Shown: piece by piece, positions 45,703 to 52,437 of the stretch
Numbering within the stretch: position 1 is the stretch's first letter
How the letters are laid out: every line of letters starts with the position of its first letter
Assembly: GCA_020848735.1 (NCBI GenBank)
Contig: JADLHO010000002.1
Coordinates: 1-52,437, forward strand
Origin: Planctomycetota bacterium
Lineage (GTDB): Bacteria; Planctomycetota; UBA1135; UBA2386
Direction: 5' to 3'
DNA: 52,437 nucleotides
Translations under genes and position numbers: made by a program
Notes under the pieces: generated by a model
What the model was told of the DNA's origin: nothing
What the model saw: only the letters and a program-made list of their open reading frames with translations
Databases searched by the model: none

Positions 45703-48700
45703 ATGCTTCGGTCCCCCATGCCGACGACGGCTCTCGACGTCGCACGTCTCGCCAGCGCCGCCGGTCGCTGGGCCGATGCCTGGCTCGCGCTGGAGCCCTT
45801 CCGCCGCGGGGCAGCCGGTGCCACGGACTTCGCGGTCCTCACCCTGGCCCATCGGATCGCGCTGAGGCTGGGTCTCGACACCCAGCGCGCCTGGACCCTG
45901 CGCGCCCTGACGCGCCGGCACCCGGGCCGCCGCACGACCCACACGCTCTCGGTCTGCGAGCTGCTGCGCCGCGGGCGCCCCTTCGACGCGCTCGAACTCC
46001 TCACCTCGCGCGGGCTGCCGGAGCCGCTGGACCCGACGGAGGCCGTCGGCGCCGAACTCGCGCGCGCGCGCGTCCGCTCGCAGCTCCGCGACTTCGCGCT
46101 CGCCCATGCGGCGCTCGCCGCCGCCGAGGCCCTGGACGCCGACGATCCGAGGATCGCGGCCGAGCGGGCCTGGACGCTCCAGGACGAGGACCGCCGCGCC
46201 GACGCCCTCGCCGCCTGTCGCGACGGACGCCGCCGCTGGCCGACGGATCCCCTCCTCGCCGAGCTCGAGTGCTGGCTGCTCGACGATGCGGGCCGTCAGG
46301 GCGCGCACGGCGGCGATGGCGCGGAGGAAGCGCTCGCCGTCCTCGCCGAGCGCGCGAGCTGGCTGCAGTGTCCGCAGCTCGGCGCGATGCTCGCGGAGCG
46401 CCGCTTCGAACGCGGTGAGCTCGAGCTCGCCGAGGCGGCGGCGCAGGCCGTGCTCGCGCGCGAACCACACGGGCGTCGCGTGGCGACCGGCATGCGCAGC
46501 CTGCTCGTGAGGATCGCGCGCACGCGCGGCGACGACGCGGCCGCGCGGCACCATGCCGCGGCCGGCGGCCGCGCGCTGCGCAGCTGGGCCGAGCGGCTCG
46601 CGGCACCGGCCATGGGCCCGCGCGTGGTGCTGCCCGTCCCCTACGTCCGCCAGGACTACGTCACCTGTTCGCCGGCGACGATGGCCTCGCTGCTCGCGTT
46701 CCACGGCCACGCGATCGCCCAGGCGGAGATCGCCGCGCAGATCACCTATGACGGCACCCCCGACCACGGGGAGTTGAACTGGGCCTCGGAACACGGGCTC
46801 GCGATCCGCTTCTTCGAGTTCGACGCCGAGGGTGCACGTCGACTCATCGATCTCGGCCAGCCCTTCGCGATCAGCATGCGCGCGGAGAACTCCGGGCACC
46901 GCGTCGCGCTCTGCGGTTACGACGCCGCGCTGCGCACGTTCGTGCTGCGCGACCCCGGCTCGAGCCTCCTGCGTGAGGTCGATGCGGACTGGCTCACGAC
47001 GGTGACCGCGGACAAGGGCGGCCTCTGCGCGCTGATCGCCCCGCGCGACGTGATGGAGCGGGTGCCGATGGCGGCCCTGCCGCGCGCCGAGGCCTGTCTC
47101 GAACTCGTCCGGCTGCGCCACGATCTCGCCGAGCGTCGCCTCTCGGACGCCGAGCGCCGCGCCGCCGCGCTCGAAGCGCAGGTCGACGGCACGCTCCGCT
47201 GGGAGGCGCGCTTTGCGATCGCAAGCGAACACCGCGACCGCCGCGCGGTGACCCGGCTCTTCCGCGAGCGCCTCGACGCGCGACCCGACGACGGTTACTG
47301 GCAGAACGCCTACGTCTGGGCGCTCGGCAACGAAGGCCGCTGGCAGGAGATGCGCGCCTTCCTCGAGGAGCGCTGCGCCGACCGGCGCGCCTCGCCGCAC
47401 CTGCTGATCCGGCTGGCCGACCACGTGCGCGAGAACGCGAACGACCGCCCGCACGCGGAGCGGCTCGTGCGGCGCGCGCTGCGGCGACTCGGCCTCGATG
47501 CGCGTGCCGCGCGCACCCTCCCCGACGTGATCTGGCACGACGTCGCGCGGCGCGCCGAGGCGGCGGAGCTCTACCGCGTGGTGTCCTGCATCGGCCCCTT
47601 CGACGAATCGCTCGCACGCTCGTGCGGCCTGGCCTTCGCGCAGATCGGGCGCGTCGACGACGGCCTCGCGTGGCTGCGCGAACGCGCGGCGCGGCTCGGC
47701 GCCCGCTCGCCGAATCCGTCGATCACCCTCGCCGCCGCGCTGCGCAACCAGGACCGGCTCGACGAGGCGCTCGACGTGCTCCGCGACGCGTGTGCGCGCC
47801 ACGACGACGTCGACCTGCACCTCGAGCTCTTCGACGCGCTGCTCGCCGCGATGCGCCTGGACGAGGCGGGTGAAGCGCTCGAGGCGATCGGCACGCGCGG
47901 CCGCGCGGTCAGCCGCGAGCTCGCCGCGCATCGCCTCGCGCGGGCCCGCGGCGATCACGAGGCCGCGCTCGCCGCGCTCGAGCGCGCGGTCGCCGCCGAT
48001 CCGCGCATGACGGAGGTGCAGGAGCGTCGCCTGCTCTCGCTGCTCGAACAGCGCGGGCGCGAGGCCGCGGTCGCCGCGGCGGACGCGCTGGTCGCGACGC
48101 AGGGCGACGACCCGCACCTCGCCGTCGTCGCGCTCGACTTCTTCGACCGCGTCGAGGACCGCGTGCGCGCGGGCACCCTGCTGCGGCGACTCGTCGCGGA
48201 ACACCCGGCCGAGCCCTGGCTCCGCGCGCGTCTCGCGAGCCATCTCGTGGTGACCGGCGAGCCGGCCGCGGCGCTGCGCGAGCTCGAGCAACTCCAGTCC
48301 TGGATGCCCGACGCCGCGCGCACGTGGATCGACACGGCCCGCGCGCACGCCGCGCTGGGCGAGCTCCCGCAGGCGCACGCCGCGGCCCGCCGCGCCCTCG
48401 AGCTCGACCCGCACGAGACGCAGGCGCTGCGGCTCGCGCTCGAGTACTGCCAGGACCGCGCCGCGGCCGACCGCGTGCTCCGCGATCTGATGGCGCGCTG
48501 GCCCACGGCGACGCGCGCGCCCGGCGGCGAGGCGGTGAACGCGCTCCTGCACTACGCACGCGGCGCGGTCGAGGACGGCGAGCTCGAGGCCTTCCTCGGC
48601 GAACTCGAGGCGCGCTTCACCGATGCGCGCGACCTGCGGCTCGCGCGAGTGCGCCAGCTCGGGTCGCGCTCCCGGCAGGAGGCGCTCGAACGCGCCGAAG

Positions 48701-50736
48701 CACTCGCGGCGGACTTCCCCTGGGATGCCGAGGTCGCGCGCGTGCGCGGCCGCTGTCTGCGCGAACTCGGCCGGCATGAGGAGGAACGCCGCGTCCTCGA
48801 GGAGCTGCTCGCGCGCTACCCCGGCGACGGCGCGGCGTGGGTGCAGCTCGGCGCGTCCTTCGAGAGCGAGGGACGCTTCGGCGACGCGCGCGAGGCGTAC
48901 GAGCGCGGCCTCGCGCGCGTGCCCGGTCATCCCTATCTCCACGGCTGGCACGCCGACGTGCTCTGGCGACTGGGCGAACGCGACCGCGCGATCGCGGCCG
49001 TCGCCCGCGCCTGCGAGCTCGACCGCGACTACTCCTGGGCCTTCGCGCACCACATCGAGTGGCTGGGAGACGTCGGTCGCGAGCCGGAGGCGCTCGCGGT
49101 CGCCGAGGAGCTCGTGCGCAGCAATCCCCATTGGGCGACGGCGCACGATCTCCACGCGCTCGCGCTCGGCATGCTCGGCCGCCACGAGGAACGACTCGCG
49201 GCGCTGCGCCGCGCCCTGACGATCGACCCGCGCGTCGGCCGGGCCCGCGAGAGCCTGATCGACGGACTCCTCGACCTGAAGCGCTTCGACGAGGCCCGCG
49301 CGGTCGTCGCCGAGGGCCTGCGCCTGCTCGGCGACGACCCTGATCTCGCGCTCGTCGACGCGCGCATCCTGCGCACGCAGGGCGAGCTGCCGGCGAGCCG
49401 CACGGCCTTGCGCGCGCTCCTCGCACGCCACGCGGATCACGAGGCCGGCTGGAACACGCTGCTCGGCTGGCTCGACGAGGAGGGTCTGCACGACGAGATC
49501 CTCGCCGTCGTCGCCGAGGCCCCCGCTGCGCTCGCGACGTCGCCGGTGCTCGACGCGTACGCCGCCGACGTCCACTTCGCGCGCGGCGACCAGGCGGCGG
49601 CCGAACACGCCCTGCGCAACGCGCTCGCGAAGGACAAAGGTCACGCCTGGAGCCGGCGCCGCCTCGCACGCCATCTCCTCGAGACCGATCGCGCGGCGCA
49701 GGTCCTCGAACTCCTCGGCGACGGCGATCCCCAGTCGATGCCCGCGTGGCACGCCGCGCTCGTCGCGCAGGCGGCCGCCGCCTGCGGCAGGCTCGAGCTC
49801 GCAGAGCGCGGCTTCCGTCGCCTGCTCCTCGAGGAGGAGATCGAGCCGAGCCTGATCGCGGAGCTCGACGCCGCGCTGGCCAAGGTCGACCCCGCGAGCC
49901 ATGCGCGGCGTCTCCGCGAACTGGCCACCGACGGCGCGACCGTCGTCCGCGAGAACCTCCTCCATCTCGAGGCGAAGCGCGGGAACGCCCGTGACTTCTT
50001 CGCCGGCCTCACGAAGCTCGGCGAGGGTCTCGAGCGCGCGGAACTCGAACTGCGCGCCTCGCGCCTCCTCTACACCGCGCGCGGGACGCTGCCCGTCCAA
50101 CGCATCGCCCGCTGGGTCGAACGCCGGCTCGCGGCCCCGATCGCCGACGTCGACGCCTTCGGCCGTCTCGCCTACGCGCTCTCGAGCAAGGCCGGCGCGC
50201 GCGTGCTCGTGGACCTGGCCGGCGACACCTGGCGACGCCCCGGGATCCGCGGCTGGATGCTCGCCAACCTCGCGAGCGCCTGCGCCGATCTCGGCCGCGA
50301 CGAGGACACCGTCGCCGTCGCCCGTCACGCACTCGACAACCTGCCCCACGACCATTCGTCCTGGTGGCACCAGCGCTACCTGCGCGACGTCGCGCTGAAG
50401 CGGGGCGATCACGCCGCCTGCCTCGCCGACGATCGGCTCCCCCCGCTCGAACTCGCGGGCGAACGCCTCCGCTGGCGCGTGCAGCGACTGCTCGCCGGCC
50501 TGCGCGCCGAACCCAAGCGCCGCGCGCGCCTCGCCCTCCTGCGCGGCACGCTCCCCGAGCTGATCCGCGAGTACGACCGCGCCCGCCGCGACGAGCGCAG
50601 CAGCCTCGACGCCGAGGACCTCCGCGGCCGCGAGCTGCGCGGCGCATGCCTCTGCCTCACGACCTGGATGCTGGGCTTCGGCGAGGCGGGATTGCGTCAG
50701 GCGCGGATGCTGCGCCTGCTGCCGCGGGAGGGTTGA
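45703..50736 (+). CDS. Giant TPR protein with embedded C39-like cysteine peptidase domain
   Basis: 1677 residues from the ATG at 45703; the ATG at 45718 (MPTTALDVARLA) is equally plausible. No signal peptide is seen. Residues ~10-300 and ~460-1600 are helical TPR-like repeats (Ala/Leu/Arg/Glu-rich pairs such as REPEALAVAEELVRSNPHWATAHDL). Between them, residues ~308-430 form a papain-like C39-type domain: VPYVRQDYVTCSPATMASLL gives Gln317 and Cys322, SGHRVALCGYD gives His399, and FVLRDPGSS gives Asp417, an intact oxyanion/Cys/His/Asp set. C39 domains usually cleave double-Gly leaders in exporters or, in stand-alone forms, unknown peptides. The TPRs suggest protein-substrate scaffolding. It has no coupled neighbours. 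Confidence 0.75.
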   Translation: MLRSPMPTTALDVARLASAAGRWADAWLALEPFRRGAAGATDFAVLTLAHRIALRLGLDTQRAWTLRALTRRHPGRRTTHTLSVCELLRRGRPFDALELLTSRGLPEPLDPTEAVGAELARARVRSQLRDFALAHAALAAAEALDADDPRIAAERAWTLQDEDRRADALAACRDGRRRWPTDPLLAELECWLLDDAGRQGAHGGDGAEEALAVLAERASWLQCPQLGAMLAERRFERGELELAEAAAQAVLAREPHGRRVATGMRSLLVRIARTRGDDAAARHHAAAGGRALRSWAERLAAPAMGPRVVLPVPYVRQDYVTCSPATMASLLAFHGHAIAQAEIAAQITYDGTPDHGELNWASEHGLAIRFFEFDAEGARRLIDLGQPFAISMRAENSGHRVALCGYDAALRTFVLRDPGSSLLREVDADWLTTVTADKGGLCALIAPRDVMERVPMAALPRAEACLELVRLRHDLAERRLSDAERRAAALEAQVDGTLRWEARFAIASEHRDRRAVTRLFRERLDARPDDGYWQNAYVWALGNEGRWQEMRAFLEERCADRRASPHLLIRLADHVRENANDRPHAERLVRRALRRLGLDARAARTLPDVIWHDVARRAEAAELYRVVSCIGPFDESLARSCGLAFAQIGRVDDGLAWLRERAARLGARSPNPSITLAAALRNQDRLDEALDVLRDACARHDDVDLHLELFDALLAAMRLDEAGEALEAIGTRGRAVSRELAAHRLARARGDHEAALAALERAVAADPRMTEVQERRLLSLLEQRGREAAVAAADALVATQGDDPHLAVVALDFFDRVEDRVRAGTLLRRLVAEHPAEPWLRARLASHLVVTGEPAAALRELEQLQSWMPDAARTWIDTARAHAALGELPQAHAAARRALELDPHETQALRLALEYCQDRAAADRVLRDLMARWPTATRAPGGEAVNALLHYARGAVEDGELEAFLGELEARFTDARDLRLARVRQLGSRSRQEALERAEALAADFPWDAEVARVRGRCLRELGRHEEERRVLEELLARYPGDGAAWVQLGASFESEGRFGDAREAYERGLARVPGHPYLHGWHADVLWRLGERDRAIAAVARACELDRDYSWAFAHHIEWLGDVGREPEALAVAEELVRSNPHWATAHDLHALALGMLGRHEERLAALRRALTIDPRVGRARESLIDGLLDLKRFDEARAVVAEGLRLLGDDPDLALVDARILRTQGELPASRTALRALLARHADHEAGWNTLLGWLDEEGLHDEILAVVAEAPAALATSPVLDAYAADVHFARGDQAAAEHALRNALAKDKGHAWSRRRLARHLLETDRAAQVLELLGDGDPQSMPAWHAALVAQAAAACGRLELAERGFRRLLLEEEIEPSLIAELDAALAKVDPASHARRLRELATDGATVVRENLLHLEAKRGNARDFFAGLTKLGEGLERAELELRASRLLYTARGTLPVQRIARWVERRLAAPIADVDAFGRLAYALSSKAGARVLVDLAGDTWRRPGIRGWMLANLASACADLGRDEDTVAVARHALDNLPHDHSSWWHQRYLRDVALKRGDHAACLADDRLPPLELAGERLRWRVQRLLAGLRAEPKRRARLALLRGTLPELIREYDRARRDERSSLDAEDLRGRELRGACLCLTTWMLGFGEAGLRQARMLRLLPREG

Positions 50737-51050
50737 GCGCAATGCGGTGACCGAAGCGCTCCGCAGGCCTGCGCGCGGAGCTTGCCCGCGAGGTGGCCGG
50801 ACACGATCACGATGCGGCGCAGCACCGACGAGTCCGCAAGGAGCAGGCCGGCGCGCCCCGCCGGGATCCGCACGTCGCCGAGGGCCGGGGGCAGTGCCCG
50901 GACGATCGGGAAGCCCGCACCGCCGGACGATGCGCCGATGACGGGGATCGCGTCCTGCGCCTCGTCGGTGAACGCCGTCCGAGCGGCAGACAGCGGATCG
51001 AGTGCGGAGCTCGCCGGGTGGCGGCCATGCGGACCCGGCCGCGGGATCCG
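50697..51050 (-). pseudogene. Possible decayed coding remnant in the 50737-51105 gap
   Basis: The 369-bp gap after the TPR gene has no intact gene. One minus frame is open and coding-like, reading ASSALDPLSAARTAFTDEAQ, then IPVIGASSGGAGFPIVRALP, then GLLLADSSVLRRIVIVSGHL. It has no plausible start, and its stop (50697-50699) lies inside the opposite-strand TPR gene. IGASSGG recalls the start of CheB-type methylesterase domains, but the match is too short to rely on. It may equally be chance in high-GC DNA. Confidence 0.2.
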
Positions 51051-51105
51051 CGCGACGCGGCGGAGAACGACGATGCAGCGATGTCGAGGATGGACGACCG
51101 ATCGA

Positions 51106-52173
51106 TCACCTCACCCGCGCATCCCCGCTCCGCGCCCCGGCCCGGTCCTTCACGCTCGCCGCGACGTGCAGGCGCAGCTCCGGCGGGAGCGCGTGCGGCC
51201 AGGTGAAGACGATGCGGTCGCTCGCGAGCGCGGTGATGCTCAGGGCGCCGAGCAGGGCGGCGGGCTCGATGGGTCGGCCGAAGAGGGCGATGCGGAGCGT
51301 GGCGAGATCGAGGTCGGCGAGACCGTCTTGGTCGGCGAACTCGAGGTCGAAGCTGCCGTCGCCGCGGACGCGCACGTCGACGCGCGGGCCGTTCGGTTGC
51401 GGGTCCTCCGCGAAGTGGATCGCGGTCAGGGCGTCGATGTCGGCCGAGCCGGATTCGGCGTCGAGGATCGGGACGCCCTGCGTGTCGAGGTCCTGGCCGG
51501 AACGCACGTCGATCAGTCTCACCCAATGGATGGCGCGCAGATCCACGCGGCCCTGCACGACGAGCGGGTGTGCCGCGAGGTCGGCGAAGTCGAAGGCGTC
51601 GCCGCCCGCTTCGACGACGTCGCGCGGGTCGGCCTGCGGGGCCGAGACACTGCCCGCCCAGACGGGGGCCTGCCCCGCGAGTCCCGCATAGCTGCCGATC
51701 GGCCGCACCCCGAGAGGCCCCGCCGGGCTCGTCGGGCCGACGTAGCGCGTGGGCAGCCGCGCGAAGACCAGACCATCGCTGCTGATCTCGACGAAGACCG
51801 CCTCGGCGAAGACGTCCAGGCCACCCGCGGCGAAGGGATTCTCGGCGACGAGCAGATCGGCGCCCGGACCGTCGACGAGCGTCACGTCGAAGCCCAGCGT
51901 GACCTCGCCGCCGATGCCGAGCGAATGCACGTGCAGCGAACCCATCGCGAGGCCGCCGCCGCGCGGCGCGCCGAGCAGGTTGGCCGGCGCGAAGATCCCG
52001 CCGCCGGCGTTGCCGCGCGTGTCGACCGCGACCGCGCGGCTCGCGTGCGGCGAGAGCTGCTGCGCGGGCGGGCTCGCTGCCGCGCAGCACGCCGCGAGCA
52101 GGACCACACCCAGACGGACGGAACGGAACGGGGACCTGCGCCCAGCGGCGCAGACGGACGGCTCGATCGACAT
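51106..52173 (-). CDS. Exported surface protein under a cobalamin riboswitch
   Basis: 355 residues from the ATG at 52171-52173, with CGGAG at 52183-52187 as ribosome binding site 9 nt away. Residues 17-39 form a signal peptide, possibly lipoprotein type (LLAAC, Cys29). The body contains APRGGGLAMGSLHVHSLGIG, VTLGFDVTLVDGPGADLLVA followed by ENPF, and AVFVEISSDGLVFARLPTRY. I recognise this as the pattern of uncharacterised secreted 'cell surface protein' families (SLGxGGxxxLxF, DGPGxDxxVxEN, FVEVSxDGxxF). A cobalamin riboswitch precedes it, so a role in B12 binding or uptake, or in a B12-sparing function, is inferred. No catalytic residues are seen. No further gene follows in the same direction. 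Confidence 0.75.
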   Translation of the reverse strand: MSIEPSVCAAGRRSPFRSVRLGVVLLAACCAAASPPAQQLSPHASRAVAVDTRGNAGGGIFAPANLLGAPRGGGLAMGSLHVHSLGIGGEVTLGFDVTLVDGPGADLLVAENPFAAGGLDVFAEAVFVEISSDGLVFARLPTRYVGPTSPAGPLGVRPIGSYAGLAGQAPVWAGSVSAPQADPRDVVEAGGDAFDFADLAAHPLVVQGRVDLRAIHWVRLIDVRSGQDLDTQGVPILDAESGSADIDALTAIHFAEDPQPNGPRVDVRVRGDGSFDLEFADQDGLADLDLATLRIALFGRPIEPAALLGALSITALASDRIVFTWPHALPPELRLHVAASVKDRAGARSGDARVR

Positions 52174-52182
52174 CGTGCGAAG

Positions 52183-52187
52183 CTCCG
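52183..52187 (-). promoter_or_regulatory. Ribosome binding site at the riboswitch-controlled gene
   Basis: CGGAG 9 nt before the ATG. An upstream CUCC (within GCCUCCCG, near 52194-52200) can pair with it, which fits translational control by sequestration. Confidence 0.5.
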
Positions 52188-52205
52188 GACCACGGGAGGC
52201 GTCGA

Positions 52206-52393
52206 CAAGGAACCGATCCCGGGTCGTCTCCTGGCTCGCGTCGTCCCGTCCTCGACGTGCGCGCGCGCACGCGGAGAGGGGCGGGCCCGGCCCTTCCGGC
52301 AGTCCTGCTGCCGTGGTCTTGCCGGGTCCGATCCGACGCTCACAGTGGCGGGCCCGCCGGGGATTCACACCTCGCTTCCGGTACCCGGAACGT
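52206..52393 (-). ncRNA. Cobalamin (adenosylcobalamin) riboswitch
   Basis: The minus-strand RNA contains the conserved cores in order: CGGAAGCGAGGUGUGAAUCC (GGUGUGAAUCC at 52371-52361), GCCCGCCACUGUGA (52353-52340), then the B12 box GCCAGGAGACGACCCGGG (52235-52218). CCGGGU at the 5' end can pair with ACCCGG in the B12 box to close the element. Spacing between cores, with a GC-rich variable arm (52335-52240), is normal for this class. It lies 33 nt or more before the ATG of the exported protein, in the same direction. Confidence 0.92.
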
Positions 52394-52400
52394 GGGCGGC

Positions 52401-52428
52401 ACCTTAGCCCGCGTGCGCGCTCGATCAA
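52401..52428 (-). promoter_or_regulatory. Promoter of the cobalamin-riboswitch transcript
   Basis: TTGATC (52428-52423), a 16 nt spacer and TAAGGT (52406-52401) place the transcription start near 52393, exactly at the 5' edge of the riboswitch fold. This supports an independent transcription unit. Confidence 0.55.
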
Positions 52429-52437
52429 GCGCAGGGA

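Noticed and set aside
45628..50742. A 1704-codon open frame on the minus strand opposite the TPR gene
   Set aside because: It is an antisense shadow in high-GC DNA: Arg/Glu/Ala-rich without domains or a start context, while the plus frame has TPRs and an intact C39 site.
50782..52407. A 541-codon plus-strand open frame covering the riboswitch and exported-protein gene
   Set aside because: It runs antisense to a clear cobalamin riboswitch and a signal-peptide-bearing gene and has no domain features.

Overview
The window is a very GC-rich bacterial chromosome segment, apparently from a Planctomycetota-type organism. The call rests on large secreted repeat proteins (ELWxxDGTxxGT, kelch, FG-GAP/VCBS), a C-terminal module shared by several exported proteins, a sigma-54 activator, a FliA/WhiG-like sigma factor, and many GTG starts with 1-4 nt stop/start overlaps. 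A myxobacterial or other environmental lineage cannot be excluded. I see no rRNA, tRNA, CRISPR array, insertion sequence or prophage.

Layout. (1) 1-11357 is an accessory, surface-oriented stretch: a truncated exported protein, a DNRLRE-like protein, a 17-copy ELWxxDGTxxGT protein, a kelch protein, a cytosolic HExxH metallopeptidase, a coupled AAA ATPase + DUF3226/Toprim-like pair, and an FG-GAP/VCBS protein. (2) 11378-15866 holds lon and an exported protein on the minus strand, separated by two tandem hairpins with the same loop; one is an intrinsic terminator. (3) 16016-19384 is a compact minus-strand cassette: lysA, a tiny lipoprotein, an IscU/NifU-like scaffold and a sigma-54 activator, all overlapping. 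(4) 19443-25105 is core metabolism and information processing: a FliA/WhiG-type sigma factor, then purA-uppS-cdsA-phoH-ybeY. (5) 25278-33025 mixes a sigma-like/TPR-like protein, a lipoprotein, an orphan hydantoinase B, a swivel-first aconitase-family enzyme, a thiolase and an exported protein. (6) 33198-41439 carries nnrE, recG, a UDP-sugar pyrophosphorylase, moaA, a PhzF protein, an XRE regulator, rsmJ and prmA. (7) 41439-45471 continues the housekeeping run aroF-tpiA-secG-yicC-gmk-coaC-prmA, read leftward from a clear promoter. (8) 45703-50736 encodes a 1677-residue TPR protein with an embedded C39-like cysteine peptidase domain. (9) 50737-52437 ends with an exported protein behind a cobalamin riboswitch that has its own promoter.

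The observations most worth following are the cobalamin riboswitch on an otherwise single-gene exported-protein unit, the ATPase/Toprim-like pair (two-component OLD/PARIS-like architecture), the twin-hairpin element before lon, the C-terminal module shared by five exported proteins, and the lysA-lipoprotein-IscU-like-sigma-54 activator cassette. All functional calls come from reading translated sequence by eye; no database search was run.
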